DNA of 64,000 nt, taken from contig JAKUHH010000177.1 of NCBI GenBank assembly GCA_022701365.1, positions 434,001-498,000 of the forward strand, written 5' to 3'. The notes beneath the pieces were generated by a model. It worked only from the letters and a program-made list of their open reading frames with translations. It was not told where the DNA came from and ran no database searches. The position numbers were made by a program, and so were the translations under genes. Origin of the DNA: Mycocentrospora acerina (Eukaryota > Ascomycota > Dothideomycetes > Pleosporales). Shown here piece by piece: positions 10,512 to 21,324 of the stretch. Numbering within the stretch: the first letter of the stretch is position 1; every line of letters starts with the position of its first letter.

Positions 10512-11951
10512 ATGATGCCCAAAGTGCTGGCGGGCCGCTTTGCTCGCCGGCCATGGCGATTCCTCGTGCCCGGCCTGCTGCTGTTCCTGTTTGCCTACAC
10601 CCTCTCGCACCGGCGCCCGCACGTGCAGCCGCCGGTGCACAAGGCCAAGACCAAGTCGTTCTTCCCGCCGCTCGAGAGCAAGCACGCCAACGCCATTGAG
10701 CTCGACTACTGCCAGAACTTCCCCACCAAGCTGCTCGACGACGTCCAGGTCGTGCTGCGCGTGGCGTCGAGCGAGTCGGCGGCGAACAAGGCCCACCTGA
10801 GCACCGTGTCGAGCTGCATCACCAACCTGCTGATTGTCGGCGACCACGAGGAGCGCCTGGGCGACCGCCGCGTCATCGACATCCTGGCCGACCTGCCCAA
10901 GAGCTACGAGACGGAGAACCCCGACTTCCGCGCCTACGTCGAGCAGAAGAAGGCCCACAGCGAGGGCGAGCCCAAGGAGTCGCAGCGCGCCTTCAAGCTC
11001 GACCGCTTCAAGTACCTGCCCATGGTGGACAAGGCCTACGCAACCAACCCGCGTGCCAAGTGGTTCGTCTTCCTCGAGTCGGACGTCTACTTCTTCTGGG
11101 ACACGCTGTTCCGCCTGCTCAGCCAGCTCGACCCCGCCGAGCCACACTACATGGGCGCCCCGCACAAGGGCACCAACGACCGCTGGTTTGCCTACGGCGG
11201 CGCAGGCTTCGTGCTGTCTCAGGGCCTGATGAAGCAGCTCATCCCCTCCAAGACGCCCCTGAGCACCCGCTTCGAGAGCTGGCTGCAGGGCGAGCAGCGT
11301 GGCGACTCGGTCCTTGCCTACGCCATCCAGAACGCCACGGGTGTCAAGCTCGAGGCCCTGTACCCAACCTTTGCGAGCGACCAGCTGAAAGACGTCACCA
11401 CAACACATGATCGCTGGTGCGTCCCGCTCCTCTCGCTGCACCAGATCAAGCCGGAGCAGATGGAGGACCTATGGAAGTGGGAGCGCACACGGCAGTACAA
11501 TCTGGTAGGCCCGCCGTTCACTTGCGAGCAGCACATTGGGCACGACTAACACGAAACCCCGCAGAAACCCTTCACATACTCGTCCCTCCTCTCGTACACG
11601 CACTCGTTCCTCTCACAGGGCCCCTCGCGCGAGTGGTGGGACAATCTCTCCACCGCCCCCGTCCCCAACGACCGCCCCGCCCACCGCAATGCCGGGTCGT
11701 GCGGCTCCGAGTGCGCCAACGATGCGCATTGCCTGCAGTGGTCATACTCGCAGACCGTGTGCCGCCATGCAGACTTCATCAAGCTCGGCGACGCTGTAAA
11801 CAGGGAAAATGGCGGCCAGGGAGAGTTTGTCTCTGGCTGGGAAACCAACAAGTTGAGGAATCTGGGCTTTGGCGTTGTAGGGGAAAAGGGCGAGCGACGA
11901 TTTTACGAGGGTTGTGAAGAAGCTACTTGGCTAAGTCCACAGGTGCGGTAA
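10512..11951 (+). CDS. GT31-like (fringe/DUF604-type) glycosyltransferase, type II membrane protein
   Basis: Two exons, 10512-11504 and 11565-11951. The 60-bp intron has donor GTAGGC, branch GACTAAC and acceptor CGCAG. The product is about 459 aa. The N-terminus has a short basic stretch and one hydrophobic anchor (FLVPGLLLFLFAY), as in Golgi type II transferases. The core KWFVFLESDVYFFWDTLF corresponds to the metal-binding motif of fringe-like enzymes, here E-S-D rather than D-D-D. It is followed by YMGAPHKG and AYGGAGFVLS, which are typical of the acceptor and nucleotide-sugar region. A C-terminal Cys cluster (CGSECANDAHCLQW) resembles a PAN-like patch. It probably adds a hexose to glycoproteins or glycolipids in the secretory pathway; donor and acceptor are unknown. 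Codon use is strikingly GC3-rich, which creates a long false open frame on the opposite strand. Confidence 0.85.
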
Positions 11952-12919
11952 AATAGAATGAAATGCTTGGTTGGGAGGCGTTGCTGTTGAGTTGAATACA
12001 TGGCGTTTAGGATCTCCTCGCGACGCTTTGGATATGGAAGGAGTCGTTGCATGGATACGGGAACACTGTTGATTAGCATGTTGTCGGTTTCAATTATCTG
12101 ATATCCAAGGGATGAGGTTGTAATAATACACGGTACATATTTCCCCCTCCCCCCTCCGTCTATTTTTGAAGCTCTCACTCTGCTCGCCCCGCCAACGTCA
12201 TAGCAAACGCGATCCACAAATACGGCTATGCGTTGGACATGAACCACGTTGTGTATCAACGGTACTTTGCCGACATCATCTACGTGAAACGCGCAAATTC
12301 TTACACTGCCGTTGCGCGTCCCTCTACCGGCCGTCGCTCGGTCCCAATTACGGTGTCTTGGCAAGAACCCACGCCAGGATGCACCCTGTGTGTAGGTCGA
12401 CTTGGTACGAACAAGACAATTTAGCATCTGGCGCAAGACACTGGCAAAAAGACGACTTGGGCTACACGACGTGCCGCGATGCTTAGAAGTCTGACATTCT
12501 TCATCTACGGGACTGCGGACCGCAATTTACTTGCCGCATAGTGGTTCGGATTGGACGGGAAAAGTGCGTAGATTGACTTGACTTCTACACGTCGGCGCCT
12601 TAGGCAGTACCGGATTCGGCGCTATAGTGGTAGTCTACACACAACGGGGAGATGAAGGTGCGGGCGAATGTACCGGAAGTTGGGAGGACGGCACAGGAGA
12701 AGAGTTCCAAGAGTACCGATAGTACCGAGTGGGCTGCTGGTAGGAGAGGGGATAACGTAGTTTGGTGGGTAGTATAAAAGTACATGGGCTTCCTTGTGCA
12801 AGATATTCTATCTTTTCTCTTATTCAGAAATCCTCTCTTACATTCCCAGTCACTCCTTTTTTGTGTGTGTTGATTTTATATTACCTTCGTTTCTATATAC
12901 TATACTTTTCACCGCAGCC
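11952..12919. other. Intergenic, 968 bp
   Basis: 3' flank of the glycosyltransferase and promoter of the GH131 gene. Short frames at 12166-12486 show no family motif or codon bias. A TATA-like element is listed separately. Confidence 0.4.
12774..12780 (+). promoter_or_regulatory. TATA box of the GH131 gene
   Basis: TATAAAA lies 146 bp upstream of the ATG at 12920. A pyrimidine-rich leader lies between. The position is plausible for a fungal gene, with no other support. Confidence 0.5.
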
Positions 12920-13935
12920 ATGTACGGCCCTACTCTCGTTTCCCTCCTGCTCACTGCAGCAACCACTTCGCTCGCCGCGCCCTTTGCCCAAGCACGCGCC
13001 AAATCCGCATCCACGACACCCTCGTGCCCCATTGTCTTCGACGGCCGCATCCCCATTGGCACCACGCCCGCAACCTTTGACTCGCTCAAGCTCTTCAACC
13101 CCGACTACGTCAAGGGCAACGACCTCCCCTGGTCGTCCATCCTCCTCTTCCCCAACACCGCCAGCCGCTTCGACGGCAAGACCCACACTGCCGTCGAGGT
13201 GACCCTCAGCGACAAGAGCATCTTCCAGAAGCAGAATGGCTTCCGCCGCGCAGGCCTGCAGTTCATGAACGACACCTCTGATGGCGAGGGCGGCAAGGGC
13301 GTCAAGACGCTGCACTGGAGCGTCAAGCAGGATTCCAACCGCAAGCTCAACCTCACGCACGAGTACCTCAACGCGTGGCACGAGGCCGGCGACTACAGCT
13401 CCAACCAGATCCAGTTCCAGACCGGCACCCTGATTGGCGTCAACGGCAGCGCTGCGTCCAAGAACCAGTTCAAGATCCTGGACCGCACCAACAAGTTGCT
13501 CTGGAGCGTCAAGATTGAGCAGCAAAAGTGGCAGAACTTTGCCTTGACCTTGGACTACGTCAAGAAGTATGTTTTTTTCCCCTCCCCCCTTTTACCCCTT
13601 TCTGAGATATTTTCATCTTCACGTAAATTCTCAATGATGAATGAATGGATGGATGGATGGATGGATGGATGGATGGATGCATAGATGCTAATTCTTTTCA
13701 TCACAGCCAAGTCACAGTCTACTACTCCGTCGACGGCCGCGCGCTGCAAAAAGCCGCTGGCCCCCTGGCTGCGGACCTCTCCGGTCTCGGCCAGTTCCAG
13801 ATTGGCATCCTGAAGAAGCCCACTGGCACCGACGACGTCGTCAACAGCGGATACCAGAGCCCCAACCTCAACGAGGGCCAGATCTACGGTGGCTTGTTCC
13901 TCGAGGACAGCGTCAATGGCTGTGTGAGCTTGTAG
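12920..13935 (+). CDS. Secreted GH131-type beta-glucanase
   Basis: Two exons, 12920-13566 and 13707-13935, about 291 aa. The 140-bp intron (GTATGT...CACAG) contains a tetranucleotide repeat. The ATG at 12920 has good context (CAGCCATG) and starts a signal peptide (MYGPTLVSLLLTAATTSLAA). An upstream in-frame ATG at 12794 would place 42 extra residues before it and is less likely. The mature protein begins CPIVFDGRIP and carries FNPDYVKGNDLPWS, SRFDGKTHTAVEVTLSDKSI and FQKQNGFRRAGLQF, the conserved block of GH131 enzymes. The C-terminal exon has VTVYYSVDGRAL and YGGLFLEDSVNGCVSL. Characterised members of the family hydrolyse beta-1,3/1,6- and beta-1,4-glucans outside the cell. No cellulose-binding module is seen. 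The family call is strong; specificity is inferred. Confidence 0.85.
13637..13679. repeat. (GATG)n microsatellite inside the GH131 intron
   Basis: About ten tandem ATGG/GATG units between the donor and acceptor of the only intron. It also creates a false open frame extending exon 1. Confidence 0.9.
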
Positions 13936-14801
13936 AGATGTGGTGGTGGTGGTAGTAGTAGCAGCAGTGGTGAAATAGAGTATTTTTTCTCTGGTCCTCT
14001 CTGAAGCTGTTGATCAGTCTTTTTTTTCTGGGAGGATCGGAGATTTTTTTACAATATAAAGAAGAGTTGGATATACAAACAATGTATGCAAATGGTGCTT
14101 TAGAAATGATTGGTGCTTTGTATGTGTTTATTTCATCTAGCACGCCTCTCCCTCCCTGCCCCCTTTTTTCTTTAAAACTTCGTATCACTGTGTATATCAT
14201 GCCTCCTGACCGGCAATATTCCACTAGCTCTACTGCGTTTGTCTCGCACTCATGTTCTTCTTCTGGATGATCGTGCATGGCCTTGTCCAGGCTTGTTTGG
14301 TCTAGCGTGTTGCTGACTGTTCGAAAGCGGGCTGGATAGTATCACAATGTCCCAAAGGGGAGGGTGAGGGGGGAGGGGGTCTCGCACTTGAGCTTAGTAT
14401 GCCGCAGTGTTGATATTATCCGTGTCCTTGTGATGTCCCGGCACCACACACACGGTATTGGCCGGCGAGCCATTGTTTCACAGTAACGGACGGCAAAAGA
14501 GGGGGATAAATGGACTGAAGAAGGAGGGATTTAAAAAAAACCTCTGCTTTCATGCGATAAAATGGGGGTATCTTGCTCTTCGTTCGCTAACTACCGTGTC
14601 CCTCTTCTCGCGCTTGAGTGCATGTGCCGAGAGATTAAAAAATTAATTGGTCGATGCTGTTGCTGCGGACCGGAAGAGGGGGAGGGAGGGGAATCTAGTC
14701 TAATCTAACACTTCCAAGCACATACAAACGATATGCAATTCAATACAACACAACACCGCTCGATTTACTTACCCAACTCCCTCAGACGATAAACGCCACC
14801 T
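13936..14801. other. Convergent intergenic region, 866 bp
   Basis: Separates the GH131 gene (+) from the heme oxygenase gene (-). It should hold two 3' UTRs. Purine-rich and poly(T) stretches are present, but I see no gene. Confidence 0.4.
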
Positions 14802-15934
14802 TCACTGAAGCTTGATCAAAGCCACGCAGGCAAAACACGCCAGTGCAACAATCGACCCGGTGAGTTCTGGTCTTCGGAGGAACCTCATCAGCGGGTCACT
14901 CCTAATAGGGTCTGGTTGCGCAACACGATGATCCGCCTTCTTCTCGTCCAGCAGCTCCTTCTGTTTTAACGGCGCAGGCTCTGTCTTCGCAGCTCCCAAA
15001 TCCGTCGCTACCAACTCATCCAGCTCATACACCAACCCTGCGCAGAGCTCGAAAATGGCCTTTGCCTCTTCTATCACGTCGACGCGCTCGTCGGGAGTGA
15101 AGAGCGTCTCTGCAGCAGCAAGTCGGATCTTGAACTCGGCCTTGATGTCCTCGCCGTCGTGCGCGCCAGGGAAGTGCCAAAACGACAGCCCGCGCTCCGG
15201 AAGATTTAGCTTGGCGGGGTTCTCGTGGGTAGGCCAGAATTCCGGGCCGGCGTTGAGGAGTCCGCCGCGAATCCAGCGCCCGCCAGAGAATACGGCCATG
15301 TAGAAGCACCATGCATAACTTACCAGTGTCCAGGGCTTTTCGTTGACGCTCTTGCGGATATGCGTGCAAAAATCTGCGACTTTGTCGCCGGGATACTTGG
15401 CGAGCAGGACTTCGAGGTCTGTGGGGTGCAGGTCCAGGAGATGTTCGAGGTCCTTTTTCAGGCGCGTGGAGCGGATCAGGCCTCGTGGACGGAGGGTCTG
15501 GAGAAAGTCGGCGAGTGGGGGCGAGGGTGGTGTTGGGGCGCCAAGGGTGGATGTGAAGAACGAGGGTGCGTCATAGGGATTTACGAGGAGGTAGGAGAGG
15601 ATAGGTGAGTTGGGAGAAGATGTGGGCTCGGTGGCGGGGTGCGGGCGGGCGTGGTCGCGTATGGTGTCGGCCCACAGCGACTCAAAAGTGAGGAATATGT
15701 GGGCAAAGTGGACGAGTCCGGTCGCGTAGAGCGACGAGTCTGAGGCGTGTGGTGGGAGGGCAAGTGGGAGGCGGGATGTGATGAGGCGATTAAGGGCTGT
15801 GTGTAGGGTGCTGGGGAATGCGACGTTAGCAGCGCCTCTGGAGGGTGCAACTATGACAGGACAGGCGTGTACCGTGTTGCTGCATTAATCTCGCTCGGCA
15901 GCGAGTCTGCCGTCAAGTTCCCTCGTTCAAGCAT
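14802..15934 (-). CDS. Heme oxygenase, tail-anchored
   Basis: Two exons, 15934-15873 and 15810-14802. The 62-bp intron has donor GTACAC, branch GCTAAC and acceptor CCCAG. The product is about 356 aa. The second exon is open across positions with no internal ATG until 15299, so an ATG-only reading truncates the protein. The N-terminus SEINAATRTLHTALNRLI carries the proximal heme ligand at about His24, matching His25 of animal heme oxygenase 1. The later SYAWCFYMAVFSGGRWIRGG matches the distal-helix glycine signature. A C-terminal hydrophobic segment (LTGSIVALACFACVALIKLQ) should anchor it in the ER, facing the cytosol. It would cleave heme to biliverdin, iron and CO (like yeast HMX1). Between the catalytic domain and the anchor is a charged, less conserved linker. 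Confidence 0.85.
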
Positions 15935-17122
15935 CTTGGTTGGGTATGTAGAGTAGTATCGAGAGGGTGATGTGGTTGATAAGTGCAAGCAGGGAATGAA
16001 GGCCAGACGCTGGAAACAGTGGGCTACACGGCCAAAGAGGTAATGTTCTGGCCACAACAGGTGCTCACCACGCGCATACTCCACGCGCACTTTGGCCCAG
16101 GCTGTGCGAGGGTTCGACTTGCACGCGTGCGAGATGCACGCGGCGACCAGCTAACGACCCGGTTTGTTCATGTTGCCCTCCACAGCCGTCGGACCTGAGC
16201 GCATGCCGTGTTGAGTAATGACGTGCTGTGCACATGGCGGCTGCAGCGCTTGTAGAGAAAAAGCACGTGTCTCGAGGTGGCAAGTCCCCAAACCCAAGTC
16301 TCGAGACTGCAAGTCCTAAGCAAGACAAAAGAGGATGCGGGTGAGGCAGTGGAGACGGGAACATGATCTTCAGGGCCATGGGGAACTCACATGTGAGATG
16401 CGGATCGCGTTCGTCGCAAGACTCGATCTGCGGGTAGGGCTGAGGGGTGGACGCATCGCCAGCGGACCGTGCCCGCTGTTGGTGGTGCAACTCCGCCGTA
16501 GTGCACATGCTGGACGTGTTCAGGACTACTGAGCCATACCTGGTAAGCCACAAGTCGGGGTGAGTTTGTATGTTGTGCAAGTTTGTCTATGCTGTTTCAA
16601 GCTGGTGCAAGGTGGTTCAAGCTGGTGCAAGTTGGCTCGAACCGGTGTACGTTGCTTGTGACGACTACTTGTTCTGCTGCTTGCCATCCATGACTCCACT
16701 CTTGCAGTTCAAGGAGCAAGAGATGCAGTAGTCAGGCTCTGCGTAAGAAGGGCCAGGCACCGGCTCAACCAGGCTGCCTGAACAATCAAGGTAACCAACT
16801 CACATGTCCGAGTGATGCAAATCGTCTTTGAGGCCTGGGCAAAGGGCCAACCCACTCCCACAAGGAGACGGTGCGGACTTTGAAGGAGAAGACTGCTGCT
16901 TATAATCTGCATGCCCAGGAAATTATAAATTAATCTTCTCCAGATAGATTTGAATTGTCCTTGTCAAGGCGGATACGTGCGGGCCTGGCTACGGCGAGCC
17001 AAGCTCTCCCATCGCGCAATCGCAACGTCAGCGCCAATAGACACGCCGCAGTCGCAAACAACGCCCCCTCTCTCCAGCCCATTATCTGCTCCCAGATATT
17101 CTCTCAGCAATCACACGCCAGT
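15935..17122. other. Divergent intergenic region, 1.19 kb
   Basis: Promoter region shared by the heme oxygenase (-) and E2 enzyme (+) genes. It contains a 20-bp tandem repeat, listed separately. Other short frames (for example 16065-16580 on the minus strand) have no recognisable content. Confidence 0.4.
16596..16655. repeat. Three tandem copies of a 20-bp unit
   Basis: Copies at 16596-16615 and 16616-16635 differ at one position (TTCAAGCTGGTGCAAGGTGG versus ...GTTGG). A third, diverged copy is at 16636-16655. It lies in the divergent promoter region, with no known function. Confidence 0.75.
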
Positions 17123-18089
17123 ATGAATACGCGCGGGCAATTCAACACCAAAAACCCCACTATAAAGCGCATACGTACGCCTCCCATCCCACTAGAACCT
17201 GGAGTAGGAGCACGAGCACAGCTAATGCGCCGCAGTAAAAGAAGCCTCTGAGCTATCCACGTCGCCCTCCTCAGATTACCATGCCGAGCCCCTAGAAACA
17301 AACCTGTTTGAATGGCACTTCACATTACGAGGCCCGCCTGCACCTTCCCCCTACGACGGCGGCATATACCATGGCCGCATCATCCTCCCGCCCCAGTATC
17401 CCCTGCGCCCACCCTCTTTCCGCTTCCTGACGCCCACTGGCCGCTTTGAGGTCAACAGAGAAATCTGTCTGAGCATATCGGGCCATCACGAGGAGACGTG
17501 GCAGCCCGCTTGGGGCGTGAGAACTGCCCTTGTGGCGATAAGGAGCTTCATGGACACGGATGCAAAGGGCCAACTGGGAGGAATCGAGTGCAGCAAGGAT
17601 GCGCGCGAGAGAATGGCCAAGGATAGCGCAGAATGGAAGTGCGCGGCATGCGGAAAGAGCAACGCCGATGTTATGAAGGAGACGGACGATCTTGTCAAGG
17701 AGATTGAGGAGAGGGAAGGCAAAAGAAAAGAGGACAAAGTTCCCGAGGAGCTGCGGCTGGCGTATCGAGACGAGCTGGGGAAAAACGACGACAATGAGAC
17801 AAGTCCACAGGTAGATAAGGGCAAAGCAAGAGCTGTCGAGTCTCCATCTTCGCCTTCGTCCCCAGGGCCATCTCCACATCGAGCATCTGCGCCAGTAGCT
17901 TCAGCTCCAGCAAAAAGATCGACACCTCCTCCTAGCACACCCACACCGCAGCCTACGAGGACGACACAGGCAATTCCCGTGCAGCAACTTGCACGACAGG
18001 CTTCAGACAACTCGTTGGCCTGGATCGACACATGCATATATGGCGTCGTTGCCGCATTACTCTTCATGGTTGTCAAAAAGTTCCTCTAA
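17123..18089 (+). CDS. UBC6: Tail-anchored ubiquitin-conjugating enzyme E2 (UBC6/UBE2J type)
   Basis: Two exons, 17123-17174 and 17236-18089. The 61-bp intron (GTACGC...GCAG) joins C|TA and gives about 301 aa. The junction reads IKRILKEASEL, as in E2J enzymes. The UBC fold follows: NLFEWHFTLRGP, PYDGGIYHGRIILP, the TPTGRF that replaces HPN in this subfamily, and the catalytic Cys at about residue 95 in NREICLSISGHHEETWQP. Then come a CxxC patch (KCAACGK), a charged segment, a Pro/Ser/Thr-rich linker and a C-terminal membrane anchor (TCIYGVVAALLFMVVKKFL). It should act at the ER membrane in ER-associated degradation, passing ubiquitin to membrane E3 ligases. The class is firm. Whether it is the UBC6 (J2) or the J1 orthologue is less certain. 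Confidence 0.88.
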
Positions 18090-19063
18090 CTAGACGTCAT
18101 CGCATAACCTCCGCAGATGACTAGGGAAGTATTTTTTGATTTTCAGACTTGGTTGTTTGTTTATTTGCTTGTGTTTTGTTTTGTCGCCTCTCCGCGTTTC
18201 ACATGTAGCGAGCGGGGCGTTTATGGTATGATTTCAACGTCTGAACCCACATTTCCTACTCTAGACTCAATATTCGCATACGCTTTCACCCAATGCATCT
18301 CAGAGTCCTCTATAACCATCTCAATTCGTTTTTTTTTGCCAAACATCAGACCTCATCTTGCCCTCTTATGCACTGTGAATGAACACACACTCTGAAACAA
18401 GCCGTCTCGATTTTAGTAGCTGCAGGCCGTTTCAGGCGATGCTATTGCATGGATTCTTCGTAGTCAAGTGGAGACTGCAGACAGGTGGCAGCTGTCGGGA
18501 CGAGTCATTTGCTAGTATAGTACAGCTGCTGCATCCACACACTTTGATGTGTGGAGATCCGGACGGAAGAGATGGCTGGATAGAACGCGTCCAGACGACA
18601 AAAGCAAAACGTACTGTTGCAGAAGATCTACGTGGCTGCATAGGAAGAGACTGTCCATGGAGAGGGAATACTTCAGGTGCCGCTGGACTCGACTTCGACG
18701 TTGGCGCGTTTAGACGCGCCTGAGATATACCACGTGGATCACAAAAAACTCTATCCAAACCTATACCACGAGATCCCAGAATAACAGTGGCCAGATTTCT
18801 TAATTTAGCCATCTCTCTTCCTTGACCGGCATATTCACTCATATTTGTTTGACTACCAATTCGACGCGTCGAGCCTTTCCTCTTGTTTAGCTTCAAGGCC
18901 TGCTTCCATCCCTTCATAGCCCGGACCATCGACACAACATTCTAGGGCGTGAATTTTCTCACTTTTCCTCCAATCTGTGTCTCCTCCTACTTGATCACAC
19001 ATCATAGGGCGGACGTTCGTTCGTTTGCAGAACTTGGCACGACTAAACAAATCAACTATCATT
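18090..19063. other. Intergenic, 974 bp
   Basis: 3' flank of the E2 gene and promoter of the 638-aa gene. Short frames at 18117-18395 and 18379-18723 lack any motif, and I do not call them. Confidence 0.4.
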
Positions 19064-20980
19064 ATGGGCCTTAGAACCTTCTTCCATACCGGGTTCATCC
19101 GCCGCGCGCACGACATCAATGATTACAATAGCAAAACCCATAAATCTGGGATTGAAATAGATGCTCCACACCAAAGATCGAAGCGAATCGCGTCTGGATT
19201 CCGCAAGGCCTTTAGTGTGCATCGCCGTCACGATAGTGGCATTGACAGTACGACCAAAAACAGCTATTCAGTCGAACCCCCAGTGCCCTCTACAAGCCAG
19301 CTATACCATCTCGAATCGCCTAAGCAGGAAAACCGCGTAGAGGCGCCACTTATCGAACCAAAGACAGCGGCCAAGAGTGAACCAGCTGCACTGTCAACAG
19401 CTACATACCATACGCTCACATCCAGACTATCATCTTCATTCGCCAGCGAGACCTTACCGACTACAGCCAGCCTAGAAGCACCAGAATCAGGCGACACGGA
19501 AAATTCTCTTCTTCAGTCTCACAAACTTGGTGAACTTGAAACTGTTCTCGCTGGCTTGTATGGATCCGAAAAGCTCCCCGAGCAGTGTGGCGCCGCAACA
19601 GAGAATCAACCTGCCAACCCAGCCCAAAATGTCAGCCCCCTAGGCACTATTGTCCGGAAAACCAGCCCAAAGAGCATCGTCCGCAGTGCCCTCCCGCCAC
19701 ACGTAACTTCCCCAGCCTACCGTCGCCAGCAACCAGCAACTGCCCAGGAAGCATGTGAAGCGCTCCAGCGTCGCCAGACAATGAAAAGCTTAGCATACAA
19801 TGGCACATACCATATTGGCGACGCAGAATTTATTCTGCAGCAACTAAAAGCCCACCTCACCCTCAAAGCGCAGCACCCTTCAACCCCGGATTTGCTCCTC
19901 AGCTTCCCTAGTGTGCAGATCTACGCCAGCCAGCTAGGATTCATCGAACGCCGCTGGATGGCGCGCTTCTTCGCGCTCCAAAAGATGGTGCAGCTCGTCG
20001 CCCGCCGCGCCATGAGCATGGAAGACTGCGACGTCATTACTGCACAACTCTTCCCTGACAAGCAGCAGCAATTACTTAAACCCGAGTACTTTGACATCTT
20101 CATGACAGGACTAGGCGAGGAAGGTATCCTGCCATTGCAAGAAGCGCGATGCATCACGCGCCTGGGGGTATCGACGGAGGAATTCACCGGTGGTGCACGA
20201 TACACTGGCCCACTGTCGTACGACAACCGCTACAACGCCTCTACACTCAGCGTCTTCGACATCCCCTACTCCCTACCCAATCCCGCCTCGCCCTCCTCAC
20301 AGAAAGATCTCTACCCCTACCTCCGCATCCTAGTCGAAGCCGCTGTCTACTCCCAGCGCTTTTGGAAAACGTACTTTTTTCCGTCCCCCCGTATGCGTCT
20401 CCTATCCTTCTACACCGCGCACCGCCTCTCGTCCCTCGGGCGCACTCTCCCCGCTCACCTCGTCCCTTTTACACGCCCCTGGTCCCCTCGCGCGGTGCGG
20501 CTCCTCGCCCGTGGACACTTGATTTGCGACCTCCTTGCGCGCCACGAAGCAGGCGAGATTAAGGATTTTGGCGTGGTTCGTGCGATTCGCGCCGCGTTTG
20601 TGAATATCCCCGGGCAACCTGTCTTCAGCGCGGAGGAGCTCGAGATGTTTTTGTATCATCGTATCGCGGGGAGTGGGGTGGAGGATAGGCGCGTGCTAGG
20701 GATTGTAGCGCTGCATTCAGAGTATGATGGGGTGTGTGGGAATGAGGAGAAATGGCCGAAAGTGGTGGCGGGGCTGAGAGCGAGGGCAGAGCTGTTTGAG
20801 AAGGAGGAGGCGGAGAGGGATAGGGCGCGCGAGAGTGCTGTGGAGGAATTTGAAGCGCAGATAAAGGCAGGGATGGGGCGGTGGGAGAGGACGAAGAGAA
20901 AGTGGTGGGAGAGACGGGGAAAAGAGGAAGAAGAGAAGCAGGCGTTTGATCCGTATGCGGTGGAGACTATGAGTCTGTGA
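19064..20980 (+). CDS. Unknown protein, 638 aa, with charged helical C-terminus
   Basis: A single exon. The ATG at 19064 is the first in frame (an upstream TTG at 19025 is not a likely start). I do not recognise a family. The first ~200 residues are Ser/Thr/Pro-rich and probably disordered. From about residue 230 to 560 the sequence looks globular and helical, with segments such as GDAEFILQQLKAHLTLKA and SQLGFIERRWMARFFALQKM. It ends in a strongly charged helix (LFEKEEAERDRARESAVEEF, then KRKWWERRGKEEEE) consistent with a coiled coil. There is no signal peptide or membrane segment. Codon use and an uninterrupted 1.9-kb frame support a real gene. It converges on the RNA ligase gene with 344 bp between stops. 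Confidence 0.75.
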   Translation: MGLRTFFHTGFIRRAHDINDYNSKTHKSGIEIDAPHQRSKRIASGFRKAFSVHRRHDSGIDSTTKNSYSVEPPVPSTSQLYHLESPKQENRVEAPLIEPKTAAKSEPAALSTATYHTLTSRLSSSFASETLPTTASLEAPESGDTENSLLQSHKLGELETVLAGLYGSEKLPEQCGAATENQPANPAQNVSPLGTIVRKTSPKSIVRSALPPHVTSPAYRRQQPATAQEACEALQRRQTMKSLAYNGTYHIGDAEFILQQLKAHLTLKAQHPSTPDLLLSFPSVQIYASQLGFIERRWMARFFALQKMVQLVARRAMSMEDCDVITAQLFPDKQQQLLKPEYFDIFMTGLGEEGILPLQEARCITRLGVSTEEFTGGARYTGPLSYDNRYNASTLSVFDIPYSLPNPASPSSQKDLYPYLRILVEAAVYSQRFWKTYFFPSPRMRLLSFYTAHRLSSLGRTLPAHLVPFTRPWSPRAVRLLARGHLICDLLARHEAGEIKDFGVVRAIRAAFVNIPGQPVFSAEELEMFLYHRIAGSGVEDRRVLGIVALHSEYDGVCGNEEKWPKVVAGLRARAELFEKEEAERDRARESAVEEFEAQIKAGMGRWERTKRKWWERRGKEEEEKQAFDPYAVETMSL

Positions 20981-21324
20981 GTTTAGCTGGGATATTTTTT
21001 CCTTGCCTTGTTTTTCGATAAGCATTTTCTCGGTGTTGTCCTCGGCATTTACCAGGCGTTTTGATTGACATGTCTGCGGCACTGTCTTCCTTCCTCCAAT
21101 AGATGGTAGCCGACACTTTTCTCTGACAAACCTAGATGAATCTCTTCCAGAGATTAAGCGAATAAATAGGTTTGTTTCTTTTCAAGGCGATGCAATGCAG
21201 CAAAGTAGCGCGTGTTTTCCATCGAAACATCACATCATCATCGTCATCATCATCATCATCATCATCTCCTCAGACCACTGAACAAAAACAGACTATCCAC
21301 ACCTCACATCTCACAACCCACGAC
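20981..21324. other. Convergent intergenic region, 344 bp
   Basis: Two 3' flanks. Contains a (CAT/TCA)n microsatellite at about 21232-21267. Nothing else is seen. Confidence 0.4.
21232..21267. repeat. (TCA)n microsatellite
   Basis: About eleven CAT/TCA units with one CGT interruption, just beyond the RNA ligase stop codon. Confidence 0.85.

Noticed and set aside
10344..11441. 365-codon minus-strand frame opposite the glycosyltransferase
   Set aside because: The sense strand has clear family motifs and splice sites. The antisense frame is a by-product of GC-rich third positions and reads as Val/Leu/Glu-rich low complexity.
12893..13525. 210-codon minus-strand frame opposite GH131
   Set aside because: Same effect of GC3-rich coding sequence; no motif.
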